64,000 nucleotides of DNA from Murinocardiopsis flavida (GTDB taxonomy: Bacteria; Actinomycetota; Actinomycetes; Streptosporangiales; Streptosporangiaceae), in the NCBI RefSeq assembly GCF_003014485.1, contig NZ_PYGA01000012.1, positions 124,001-188,000 of the forward strand. The letters run 5' to 3'. Below, piece by piece: positions 44,749 through 52,367 of this stretch (position 1 is its first letter; the number at the start of each line of letters is the position of its first letter). The notes beneath the pieces are model-generated. The model was not told where the DNA came from and ran no database searches. It worked only from the letters and a program-made list of their open reading frames with translations. The translations under genes and the position numbers were made by a program.

Positions 44749-45633
44749 ATGTCCTCAACGCCAGTCATCGACGTCGAACGCCTGAACCTCACCTACGGCG
44801 ACTTCCACGCCGTGCGGGACCTGACCTTCCAGGTGCGCCGGGGCGAGCTCTACGCCCTGCTCGGCACGAACGGCGCCGGGAAGACCTCGACCCTGGAGAC
44901 CGTCGAAGGCCACCGCGCCGCCACCTCGGGCACCGTGCGGGTCTTCGGCCAGAGCCCGCGCGACCGCCGCGCCGTGCGGCCCCGGATGGGCATCATGCTC
45001 CAGGAGAGCGGATTCTCCCCCGATCTGACGGTGCGCGAGTCGATCCGGCTGATCGGGAGCCTCACCCGGCGCAGGGACACGGTCGAGCGCGTGCTCGGCG
45101 CCGTCGGACTCACGCGCAAGGCGGGCACCAAGGTCGCCCAGCTCTCCGGCGGCGAGAAGCGGCGGCTGGACTTCGCGACGGCCGTGTACGGGGCGCCGGA
45201 ACTGGTCTTCCTGGACGAGCCGACCACCGGCCTGGACATCCAGTCGAGGGACGACCTCTGGGACACCGTCGACCGGCTGCGCGAGGACGGCGCCACCATC
45301 GTCCTCACCACGCACTACCTCGAAGAGGCCCAGCAGCGCGCCGACCGCATCGGGCTCATGCACAAGGGCGCCTTCCACAAGGAGGGGACCGTCTTCGAGC
45401 TGACGCAGACCCTGCCGGCCGAGATCCGCTTCTCCCTGCCGGACACCGCACCGCCGCCGCCCCTGGACGCCGCGCGCGAGAGCGGCGAGACCTTCCTGAT
45501 CGAGACGTTCGGCCTGCAACGAGACCTGCACCTCCTGCTCGGCTGGGCCCACGAGCACGCCGTGGAGCTCCGGGAGCTCCAGGCCGGGCCGACCCGGCTC
45601 GACGACGTCTTCCGCTCCATCGGTACCGCCTAG
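44749..45633 (+). CDS. ABC exporter ATP-binding subunit (DrrA/CcmA type)
   Basis: A 294-residue ATPase. Walker A is LLGTNGAGKTSTLET, the Q-loop region MLQESGFSPDLTV, the signature QLSGGEKRRLDFA, Walker B LVFLDEPTTGLD and the switch His in LTTHYLEEAQQ. The C-terminal extension (DTAPPPPLDAARESGETFLI) is typical of ABC-2 drug exporters. It is divergent from the two-component system and followed by its permease. It probably exports an antibiotic or lipid that the kinase senses. The ribosome site is weak. Confidence 0.9.
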   Translation: MSSTPVIDVERLNLTYGDFHAVRDLTFQVRRGELYALLGTNGAGKTSTLETVEGHRAATSGTVRVFGQSPRDRRAVRPRMGIMLQESGFSPDLTVRESIRLIGSLTRRRDTVERVLGAVGLTRKAGTKVAQLSGGEKRRLDFATAVYGAPELVFLDEPTTGLDIQSRDDLWDTVDRLREDGATIVLTTHYLEEAQQRADRIGLMHKGAFHKEGTVFELTQTLPAEIRFSLPDTAPPPPLDAARESGETFLIETFGLQRDLHLLLGWAHEHAVELRELQAGPTRLDDVFRSIGTA

Positions 45634-45700
45634 CCCACCCGCCTGGCCCAACCCACCCGGCCCACCCGCCCAGCACACCCGCCGGGCCCGCACGACAAGG
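45634..45700. repeat. C-rich CCCACCCG repeats between exporter genes
   Basis: The 76-nt gap between ATPase and permease genes holds four or five imperfect CCCACCCG or CACACCCG units and is strongly biased to C over G on the plus strand. It may set the relative expression of the two subunits, or be simple-sequence expansion. Confidence 0.4.
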
Positions 45701-45709
45701 ACCTTCACC

Positions 45710-46426
45710 ATGCTCTCGATCGCTCTGGGCGAGCTGATCCAGATCTTCCGGAACCGGCTGGTTCTGGTCACCATGTTCGTCATCCCCGCGGCGTCCGGCG
45801 CCGGGTACATCTACCTGTACGACAAGGTCCCGGGCCTGGATCGCGGGGCGGTCGCCGCGGTGCTGATGTTCCTCATCGCGGCCATGAGCCTCTACACCAC
45901 CGCGGTGACCACGCTCGCCGCCCGCCGGCAGAACCTCTTCCTCAAGCGGCTGCGCTCCACCGCGGCGGGCGACACGGGCATCCTCGCCGGACTGCTGCTC
46001 CCGGTGACCGCCATCTCGCTGGCCCAGGTGACCGCGATCCTGGCCGTGCTGGCCGTTGTGGCCGGAGGGCCGGCCGACCCCCTCCTCCTCGCGGGGGCCG
46101 TCCTCGCGACGGTGGCCATGATGCTCGGCCTGGGGCTGGCGACGGCCGGGCTGACGAACTCCCCCGAACACGCCCAGGTGACCACGCTGCCCATCCTCGT
46201 CGGCACCCTCGTCGTCGCCGGCTGGGTGGGGTTCACCGGCACCGAGGAGCTCACCCTGCTCAAGCGGGTGCTGCCCGGCGGTTCGGCGAGCGAGCTGGTC
46301 GTCAACGCCTGGAACGGCGGCGTTCCCATCGCGGACTCCCTGATCCTGCTGGTGCCCACGCTGGGCTGGGTCGCCGTCGCCATCGCGCTGGCCACCCAGG
46401 TCTTCCGCTGGGAGCCGCGCCGATGA
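45710..46426 (+). CDS. ABC-2 type permease subunit
   Basis: A 238-residue protein with six membrane segments, starting LSIALGELIQIFRNRLVLVT, as in ABC-2 exporters. The conserved loop after helix 2 (RRQNLFLKRLRSTAAGDTGI) and the ILVGTLVVAGWVGF region are present. It lies 76 nt after the ATPase gene; the gap is a C-rich run with repeated CCCACCCG units. It forms the channel of the exporter controlled by the neighbouring two-component system. Confidence 0.88.
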   Translation: MLSIALGELIQIFRNRLVLVTMFVIPAASGAGYIYLYDKVPGLDRGAVAAVLMFLIAAMSLYTTAVTTLAARRQNLFLKRLRSTAAGDTGILAGLLLPVTAISLAQVTAILAVLAVVAGGPADPLLLAGAVLATVAMMLGLGLATAGLTNSPEHAQVTTLPILVGTLVVAGWVGFTGTEELTLLKRVLPGGSASELVVNAWNGGVPIADSLILLVPTLGWVAVAIALATQVFRWEPRR

Positions 46427-46598
46427 CGCCCCCGGCCGCGGCCCGGCCGCAGGACGCCGGGCACCAGGGGACGGCGAGCGGCCCCGCCATCGCAATCGCG
46501 CGGTCGGCGGGGCGACACGCCGCCAGTGGGGCGAGCCCCGCCACGGTCTGCCGTCATCGTTGCACGATCCGCGCACAGCGACGCCTTCGGAGGACGAC

Positions 46599-47243
46599 AT
46601 GGACCTGACCCTGCCGCAACGGCTCTACCTGCTCAGCTATGACATCGACCAGAACAGGTTCGATCCCGTCAGCATCGCGTACCGCGGCCAGCTGCTGTGC
46701 GCCGCGGCGCTGGCCCAGCTGACCGCCGCCGGGCAGCTCCGCGTCCACAACGCCACGGCGGAGCGCACCACCGCCCGGCCACCGGAAGACCCGTTCCTCG
46801 CCGACGTACTGGCCGATGTGTCCCCGGACAAGCCGCGGCACTTCAACTCCGCCGTCTACCTCAGGGCGGCTGAGGCCGAGAAGGCGGTGCGCGAACAGCT
46901 CACCGCGAACGGGACGATCACGGTGGACCGCGGCCGGGCGCTGGGGATCTTCCCCACCCGCACCGTCACCCTCGGCCACCCGGAGCAGGTCCGCGTGCTG
47001 CGCGAGCACACGCGCAACGCGGTCCTCGCCGGACACGACGCTGCGGCGGTCCCCTTCGGTGACGCGGCCTTGGCCGCGATCGCCGCCGAAGGCGACATCT
47101 GGACGGCGTTCACCCCGGGCGAGCGCTCGGCGCACCGGCCGATGCTCACGGCGATCCAAGAGCGCTTCGACACCGCCGTCCCCGGACTCCGCATAGCGAT
47201 CCGCGCGGCCGTCATGGCCACCGGGCGGGGCGCCTCGTACTAG
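46599..47243 (+). CDS. GPP34-family (Golgi phosphoprotein 3-like) protein
   Basis: A 214-residue protein with GGAGG before the ATG. The opening LTLPQRLYLLSYDIDQNRFD is the GPP34 start, and the helical pattern of the family continues to the end (ALAAIAAEGDIWTAFTPGER, AIRAAVMATGRG). The eukaryotic protein binds phosphatidylinositol 4-phosphate. Actinobacterial relatives are common but have no proven role; membrane lipid binding is inferred. It follows the ABC permease by about 170 nt and precedes a repeat region. Confidence 0.85.
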   Translation: MDLTLPQRLYLLSYDIDQNRFDPVSIAYRGQLLCAAALAQLTAAGQLRVHNATAERTTARPPEDPFLADVLADVSPDKPRHFNSAVYLRAAEAEKAVREQLTANGTITVDRGRALGIFPTRTVTLGHPEQVRVLREHTRNAVLAGHDAAAVPFGDAALAAIAAEGDIWTAFTPGERSAHRPMLTAIQERFDTAVPGLRIAIRAAVMATGRGASY

Positions 47244-47280
47244 TCGGCGCCGCGCCCCCGCACGGCGCGCCCCCGGGCCC

Positions 47281-47372
47281 CGCGGTGCTGCGGCAACCCA
47301 GCACCGCGGCGCCGCGGTGCCGCGGTGCCGCAACACCCCAGCACCGCAGCACCGCAGCACCGCAGCACCGAC
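47281..47372. repeat. Interleaved 8-bp tandem and inverted repeats
   Basis: GCGGTGCC units (two full copies near 47314-47330) are followed by four head-to-tail AGCACCGC units (about 47340-47370). The two units are near reverse complements, so the region can fold into a long hairpin. It lies just upstream of the CPBP protease gene. Confidence 0.6.
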
Positions 47373-47400
47373 CGAGACAACGAGAACACGGAGCCCCGCT

Positions 47401-48123
47401 ATGGCCACCGCACACCCCGATCCGCACCCGCAGGCGTCGACCCCGACCGCCCCGCGTCCCGGCTGGCCCGAGATCATCGTCGGCCTGGTCGCGATGTTCG
47501 CCGCCACGACCGGACTCCTCGCCTTCGGCCCGCTCGGCCTGGACCTGGGGCCGGTGAGCTACGGGCTCGTCGTGGCGTCCTGGTCGGGCGTCGCCGGACT
47601 CGCCGGCTTCGCTGCGGCCGCGCTGATCCGCATCCGCTCCTGGGGCGCCTTCAGCGTGCGCCGCACCACCTGGCGCTGGATGCTCCTCGGCGTGCTCGGC
47701 GGGCTGCTCGCCCTCGTCGTCAAGTACGTGGTGGTCTCGGCGATCACGGCGCTGACCGACTTCGGCTCCGACCCCCAAGGCATGTACTACGACGCGGCGA
47801 GCGGCGGCGTGCTGCCCATGCTGCTGACGCTGCTGTTCCTGGCGGTGCTCACGCCCATCGGCGAGGAGTTCCTCTTCCGCGGGGTGATCACCAACGCCCT
47901 GCTGCGCTACGGGCCCGTCGTCGGTGTGGTGTCCGGCTCGGTGATCTTCGCCGTCTGCCACGGCATCAACATCGTCCTGCCCGTGGCGATCATCGTGGGC
48001 ATCATCGCCGCCGAGCTGATGCGCCGCAGCGGATCGATCTGGCCCGCGGTGGCGGTCCACGCCGTCAACAACATGGTGCTGCCCCTGTACGCGTTCTTCG
48101 CCGGAGCCACCGGCCCCGTCTGA
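47401..48123 (+). CDS. CPBP-family intramembrane metalloprotease (Abi/Rce1-like)
   Basis: A 240-residue protein with about seven membrane segments. Catalytic motifs are intact: EEFLFRG (EExxxR) near residue 155, the FAVCHG region (FxxxH) and HAVNN (HxxxN/B). It should cleave or process membrane-associated proteins or peptides; relatives act in bacteriocin immunity and protein modification. The ATG at 47401 has GGAG about 8 nt upstream; longer in-frame starts run through the repeat region. A hairpin follows at 48200. Confidence 0.88.
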   Translation: MATAHPDPHPQASTPTAPRPGWPEIIVGLVAMFAATTGLLAFGPLGLDLGPVSYGLVVASWSGVAGLAGFAAAALIRIRSWGAFSVRRTTWRWMLLGVLGGLLALVVKYVVVSAITALTDFGSDPQGMYYDAASGGVLPMLLTLLFLAVLTPIGEEFLFRGVITNALLRYGPVVGVVSGSVIFAVCHGINIVLPVAIIVGIIAAELMRRSGSIWPAVAVHAVNNMVLPLYAFFAGATGPV

Positions 48124-48199
48124 CGACGGATGAATCCACCTGCGGCAGCAGACATGCCGCTGGTGACGGCCGTTCGCCCGTGAGGCCGGGGACGGTGAA

Positions 48200-48227
48200 G
48201 GGCGTTCACCTTTCCAGGTGAACGCCC
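48200..48227. terminator. Bidirectional terminator between CPBP gene and tRNA-Lys
   Basis: GGGCGTTCACCT and AGGTGAACGCCC form a perfect 12-bp stem with a TTCC loop. It can stop the plus-strand CPBP message and the minus-strand tRNA transcript. Confidence 0.85.
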
Positions 48228-48245
48228 TGGTCGTTTCGTTGCCGG

Positions 48246-48318
48246 TAGGCCGCCAGGGGATCGAACCCTGAACCCGCGGATTAAAAGTCCGCTGCTCTGC
48301 CGATTGAGCTAACGGCCC
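48246..48318 (-). tRNA. tRNA-Lys (anticodon TTT)
   Basis: The 73-nt cloverleaf on the minus strand begins GGGCCGTTAGCTCAATCGG. The anticodon stem GCGGA/TCCGC encloses CTTTTAA (anticodon TTT), and the T arm is CAGGGTTCGATCCCTG. The discriminator is A, followed by CC. Confidence 0.95.
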
Positions 48319-48459
48319 ATGAATGGCCTGTTTGACCAGGCAAAACGTGGATCCGGGCCAGTTTACCGGAGTCCCGCACCGCTTGCACAGCAGGTTGTCG
48401 CGGGGCTCCGGGGCGCATGGGCGGGGTCCGCCGCTCGGGCGCGGCCGAGCGAAGATCCG

Positions 48460-48538
48460 GTGCTACATAGGTTGTTATTCTAACTAGATAGCTTTATCGT
48501 CTAGGTAGCGGAGGAGCATTGCTATCGGAGGAGTCCAG
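48460..48538 (+). promoter_or_regulatory. AT-rich promoter region of the CPBP/PadR/HAAS operon
   Basis: An unusually AT-rich block with a direct repeat CTAGATAGC (48484) and CTAGGTAGC (48501), 17 bp apart, a candidate binding site for the PadR regulator encoded in the same operon. The sequence GGAGGAG occurs twice before the ATG at 48539; the second copy is the ribosome site. Confidence 0.5.
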
Positions 48539-49282
48539 ATGACGATCACGCCGGAGTTCTCGACCACGGGCATGGTGCTCGCCGGCCTGCTCGCGGCCTA
48601 CGCCGCGATCGGCGAGCCCCTGCTCGGGCACCGCATGTACGACCGGCTGCGGCAGAGACGGCCCCACGACCCCCGTGCGCTGATCCGCTACTACGCGGAG
48701 ACGATCGCCTTCTGGTGCGTGGTCGCGGTGCTCATCGGCGCGGCGGTGGCGGCCTCCCCCGGGCTCGCAGCGGCCGACGTCGGCCTGCGGCTCCCCGATG
48801 ACCTGGTGTTCAGCGTCGCGCTGGCGGCGGCGATCGTCGCGGTCGTCGTGTGGGTGACCATCGGCCTCCGCCGGCGGGCCCGGCAGGGCCACCCCGTCCC
48901 CGGACTGGAGAAGGTCGAGGCGATGCTGCCGCGGACGGCCACCGAGCGGGGCATGGCCACGGCGGTCGCGGTGCTCGACGGCGTGGTCGGCGAGATCCTC
49001 TACCGCGGCCTGCTCATCGCGTTCGGTGTCGGGGTGCTGGGGCTGAACCTGTACGTCGCGGCGGCGCTGGCGCTGGCGGTCTTCGCCTTGGCAGGTGTCT
49101 ACCAGGGCCGCACCGGCGTCGTCGCCTTCGCCCTCATGGGCTTCGCCCCCACCGCGCTGTACCTCCTTACCGGCAGCCTGCTGCTGCCCATCGTCTTCCA
49201 CACCCTCCTTTCACTGCGCGACCTGGTGTTCCTCCCGGCGCCCGAGGACACCGAGCCGCAGCCGCAGGCCGGTGCGGCCTGA
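48539..49282 (+). CDS. CPBP-like membrane protein with altered active site
   Basis: A 247-residue protein with about seven membrane segments in the CPBP pattern. Where active members have EExxxR, this one has GEILYRG, so the first Glu is Gly. The last motif reads FHTLLSLRD, with Asp in the usual Asn/Asp position. It may be a non-catalytic relative or use a changed mechanism. It begins an operon whose next two genes overlap by single-codon steps (PadR, HAAS protein). The ribosome site GGAGGAG is strong. Confidence 0.75.
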   Translation: MTITPEFSTTGMVLAGLLAAYAAIGEPLLGHRMYDRLRQRRPHDPRALIRYYAETIAFWCVVAVLIGAAVAASPGLAAADVGLRLPDDLVFSVALAAAIVAVVVWVTIGLRRRARQGHPVPGLEKVEAMLPRTATERGMATAVAVLDGVVGEILYRGLLIAFGVGVLGLNLYVAAALALAVFALAGVYQGRTGVVAFALMGFAPTALYLLTGSLLLPIVFHTLLSLRDLVFLPAPEDTEPQPQAGAA

Positions 49283-49644
49283 TGGCGGAACCCGCGAAGA
49301 GCGCCCGCGCCGTCGGCGACCGCCGCGCGAGCTGGCTCAAAGGCGTCCTCGACCTGCTGGTCCTCGCGCACCTCACCGAAGGGGAGAGCTACGGCTACGA
49401 GATCGCCAAGTCCCTTGTCGACGCCGGGTTCGGCCAGATCAAGGGCGGCACCCTGTACCCCGTCCTGAACCGCCTGGAGGAGGCCGGACTGGTGGCGGCG
49501 GAGTTCCGCGCCGCCGCCAAGGGGCCGGGCCGCCGCTACTATCGGCTCACCCATGACGGCCGCGCCACGCTCAAGGAGCAGGGCGGCCTGTGGCTCGGGT
49601 TCGCGGCGTCGGTGAACGCGGTGCTCGGCAAGGAGGCGGAATGA
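49282..49644 (+). CDS. PadR-family transcriptional regulator
   Basis: A 120-residue protein that starts inside the stop of the CPBP-like gene. The winged helix is clear: LLVLAHLTEGESYGYEIAKS, KGGTLYPVLNRLEEAGLVAA, GRRYYRLTHDG. PadR regulators bind phenolics, antibiotics or report membrane stress, and are often paired with HAAS/DUF1700 membrane proteins, as here. It probably regulates its own operon from the AT-rich promoter at 48460-48538. Confidence 0.92.
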   Translation: MAEPAKSARAVGDRRASWLKGVLDLLVLAHLTEGESYGYEIAKSLVDAGFGQIKGGTLYPVLNRLEEAGLVAAEFRAAAKGPGRRYYRLTHDGRATLKEQGGLWLGFAASVNAVLGKEAE

Positions 49645-50360
49645 TCGGCTACTTCGACGACCTCGCCGCGCGCCTCGCGGCGAAAGGGCTGCCACCGGAC
49701 CGAGTCGAGGCCACGGTCGAGGACCTCGCCGCCTACGCCGCCGAGGCCGAGGCCGACCCCGAGGCCGAATTCGGGCCGGCGGCCTCGTTCGCCGACCAGC
49801 TGGCGGCGGACGAAGGGCCGGCGGCCCCGGACCCCGGGGTCGAGACCTGGCGGTGGACCGCCGACATCTACGCCGACGAGCGGCTCCTCAACCGGTTCGG
49901 CGACGAGGGGTGGGAGGTCGACAAGGTCGACGCGCTCGGAGGGTTCGTCAGCCGCCGCGACCCCGAGCTGCTCCAACGCTGGGAGTACCGGCGCGAGATG
50001 GTCTCGGTCCACGGCCACGGCTACCTGGACCGGCGGCTCGCCCCGGACGGCTGGGAGCTGTGCGGGACCTGGGTGATCTGGGCCTGGTACAAGCGCCCCA
50101 AGGCGGCCAGTGTGGGCCCCGCCGCGGCGCTCGACGCGCCACCGCCGCCGCCCGGCCGGCGCAACTTCCTCAGCCGGCGCTTCCTGCTGCTGGTCGCGGT
50201 GCTCGTCCTCGCGGTCGGCGCGGTCGGCACGGTGCGGGCCGTCCAGAGCTGCGACCCCGCCGACGCCCTCGGCTTCATCACGGGCATCGCCGTGGGCGGC
50301 GGGCTCCCGCTGGCCGTCATCGCCCTCGTCGCGTTCTGGCGCGACCGGCGGGCCCGCTGA
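49641..50360 (+). CDS. HAAS-domain membrane protein coupled to PadR
   Basis: A 239-residue protein. Residues 1-55 (MIGYFDDLAARLAAKGLPPD onward) resemble the helical HAAS domain that accompanies PadR. The middle carries repeated Trp/Tyr-rich segments (GWEVDKVDALGGFVSRRDPE, DGWELCGTWVIWAWYKR). Two membrane helices lie at the end (FLLLVAVLVLAVGAVGTV and GLPLAVIALVAFW). The ATG overlaps the PadR stop. Such proteins are thought to act as membrane partners of PadR; details are unknown. Confidence 0.75.
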   Translation: MIGYFDDLAARLAAKGLPPDRVEATVEDLAAYAAEAEADPEAEFGPAASFADQLAADEGPAAPDPGVETWRWTADIYADERLLNRFGDEGWEVDKVDALGGFVSRRDPELLQRWEYRREMVSVHGHGYLDRRLAPDGWELCGTWVIWAWYKRPKAASVGPAAALDAPPPPPGRRNFLSRRFLLLVAVLVLAVGAVGTVRAVQSCDPADALGFITGIAVGGGLPLAVIALVAFWRDRRAR

Positions 50361-50372
50361 CGGCGGGTCGGA

Positions 50373-50422
50373 GCGCGGCGGGCGGCGTTCCGGGCCACCG
50401 TCCGGCCCGGCGCCCGCCGCGC
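50373..50422. terminator. Bidirectional terminator between HAAS gene and Drr permease gene
   Basis: GCGCGGCGGGCG (50373) pairs with CGCCCGCCGCGC (50411), with an inner stem CCGGGCC/GGCCCGG. It sits between convergent stops. Confidence 0.75.
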
Positions 50423-50424
50423 GG

Positions 50425-51249
50425 TCACCGGGCGGCCCGCCGCCGGAACAGGGTGGTCGCGAGCGTGTAGGAGACCACGGTGATGCCGGTCAGCCAGGCG
50501 ATCGCGGGCAGCAGGCTGCCGTCGATCGGCGTGCCCATGAGCAGGGCGCGCACGCTCTCGGTGACCGGGGTGATGGGCTGGTTCTCCGCGAAGAAGGCCA
50601 GCGCCGCCGGCATGGTGTCGGTGGGCACGAACGCGCTGCTCACATAGGGCAGGAAGAGCACGAAGAAGGTGAACCCGCCCGCGGCCTCCTGGGACTTGGC
50701 CAGCAGCCCGAACACCACCGACAGCCACGACATCGCCAGCACGAACAGCAGCAGCACACCGGCGGCCCCGAGCCATTCGAGCGGCCCGGCCTTCGGGTCG
50801 AACCCCATGAGCAGCGCAGTGCCGAGCACCAGCAGGGTCGAGAACGTGTTGCGCAGCAGACTGGCGACGACGTGCCCGATGAGCACCGCCGAGCTCATGA
50901 TCGGCAGGGTGCGGAAGCGGTCGATGACCCCCTCGGTCATGTCGGCGGTGACGCTGACCGCGGTGAGCGCGGCGCCGTAGCCCGAGCACAGCAGGATGAT
51001 GCCGGGGACGACGTAGTCGATGTACGCGTCGGTGCCGGTCGAGATGGCGCCGCCGAACACGTAGACGAACAGCAGCATGAGCGTGACCGGCAGGATCACC
51101 GCGATGAGCAGTCCGTCGGTCTGGCGTGCGACCTGCCGCAGGCTGCGCACGATCATGACGCCGGTGTCGGCCGCCGCCCAGTAGAGGCGGCCGTGCCGCG
51201 GCGGCGGGGGCGGGGCGGGTGCCGGCGGCGCGGTGGCGGTGGCGGTCAT
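50425..51249 (-). CDS. ABC-2 type permease (DrrB family)
   Basis: A 274-residue protein with a proline-rich start (PAPAPPPPPRHG), then six membrane segments. The DrrB-like signature includes YVVPGIILLCSGYGAALTAV, TADMTEGVIDRFRTLPI and FVLFLPYVSSAFVPTDTMPA with the NQPITPVTESVRALL loop. It forms the channel for export of an antibiotic-like compound with the ATPase at 51246-52268, whose stop overlaps this start by 4 nt. A TetR regulator is divergent from the pair. Confidence 0.92.
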   Translation of the reverse strand: MTATATAPPAPAPPPPPRHGRLYWAAADTGVMIVRSLRQVARQTDGLLIAVILPVTLMLLFVYVFGGAISTGTDAYIDYVVPGIILLCSGYGAALTAVSVTADMTEGVIDRFRTLPIMSSAVLIGHVVASLLRNTFSTLLVLGTALLMGFDPKAGPLEWLGAAGVLLLFVLAMSWLSVVFGLLAKSQEAAGGFTFFVLFLPYVSSAFVPTDTMPAALAFFAENQPITPVTESVRALLMGTPIDGSLLPAIAWLTGITVVSYTLATTLFRRRAAR

Positions 51250-52268
51250 GTCGCGTCCTGGTTCGTGTCGGCGGCGGAGTGGTGGGCGGCCGGGTCGGTC
51301 AGCGAGAGGAACACCTCGTCGAGGGTCGGCTCGCTCAGCGTCAGCCGGCTGATGTGCACATCGTGCGCTTCGAGCAGGTCGAGGAGGTGCTTGACCTGTG
51401 CGGCGTCGCCCGCGCCGGGGACGCGCAGGACCAGCGACTCAGGCTCGGCCCGCACATCGGGGCCCGACAGGAGGGCCGCGGCGGCGCCGTAGGCGTCGTC
51501 GGCGGCGAACCGCAGTTCGACAAGGGTGCGCGCCATGCCGTCCTTCAGTTCGGCGGGTGTGCCGTCGGCGACCACCCGGCCGCCGTGGAGGACCGCGACC
51601 CGGTCGGCGAGCTGGTCGGCCTCTTCCAGGTACTGGGTGGTCAGGAAGATGGTGCTGCCGGACTCGACCAGCCGGGCGATCGCCGCCCACACGGCGCGGC
51701 GGCTGCGGGGGTCGAGGCCGGTGGTCGGCTCGTCCAGGAAGATCACGGGCGGGTCGGCGATGAGGCTGATCGCGAGGTCGAGCCGCCGCCGCATGCCGCC
51801 GGAGTAGGTGCGCACCCGGCGCTTGCGCGCGTCGACGAGGTCGAACCGGTCCAGCAGTTCGGCCGCCCGCCGGCGGGCCCCCGCGCCGCCGAGGTGGTTC
51901 AGCCTGCCCATCATCACCAGGTTCTCCTCGCCGGTGAGGAGTTCGTCGACTGCGGCGTACTGCCCGGTGAGGCTGAAGTGCCGCCGCGCGGCCTCCGGGG
52001 TGCGGACGACGTCGGCGCCGAAGACGGCGGCCGTGCCGGAGTCGGGGGGCAGCAGTGTGGTCAGGATCCTGACCATGGTCGTCTTCCCCGCGCCGTTGGG
52101 GCCCAGCAGGGCGAACACGGTCCCCGCCCGCACCGTGAGGTCGATGCCGTCGAGCACCGTCACGGCGCCGTAGGACTTGCGCAGGCCTGCTGTCGCGATT
52201 GCGGCGGGACCGGTGCCGACGGCCTTTGCCGCCGCTCGGGCCCGTGGGGCCGCGGCAGTCGCGTTCAT
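51246..52268 (-). CDS. ABC exporter ATP-binding subunit (DrrA family)
   Basis: A 340-residue ATPase from an ATG with GGAGGGAAGG upstream; longer in-frame starts reach beyond the operator and are rejected. Walker A is LLGPNGAGKTTMVRI, followed by the Q-loop FSLTGQYAAVDELLTG, signature YSGGMRRRLDLA, Walker B VIFLDEPTTGLDPRS and H-loop LTTQYLEEADQL, where Gln replaces the usual His as in many DrrA proteins. The C-terminal DrrA domain ends LSEPTLDEVFLSLTDP. Expression is probably repressed by the divergent TetR. Confidence 0.93.
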   Translation of the reverse strand: MNATAAAPRARAAAKAVGTGPAAIATAGLRKSYGAVTVLDGIDLTVRAGTVFALLGPNGAGKTTMVRILTTLLPPDSGTAAVFGADVVRTPEAARRHFSLTGQYAAVDELLTGEENLVMMGRLNHLGGAGARRRAAELLDRFDLVDARKRRVRTYSGGMRRRLDLAISLIADPPVIFLDEPTTGLDPRSRRAVWAAIARLVESGSTIFLTTQYLEEADQLADRVAVLHGGRVVADGTPAELKDGMARTLVELRFAADDAYGAAAALLSGPDVRAEPESLVLRVPGAGDAAQVKHLLDLLEAHDVHISRLTLSEPTLDEVFLSLTDPAAHHSAADTNQDAT

Positions 52269-52285
52269 ACGAACCTTCCCTCCAT

Positions 52286-52328
52286 TTACTGTGTATGTCG
52301 TAAACTTAGTGTAGGATATACACAGTAA
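52286..52328. promoter_or_regulatory. Operator with perfect 11-bp arms between DrrAB and TetR genes
   Basis: TTACTGTGTAT (52286-52296) and ATACACAGTAA (52318-52328) are perfect reverse complements 21 bp apart, in an AT-rich block. Their spacing suits two TetR dimers on one DNA face, blocking both divergent promoters. Confidence 0.7.
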
Positions 52329-52367
52329 TAGGATGGTCGTCAACCCGCAGACGAACGCAAGGTGGCC

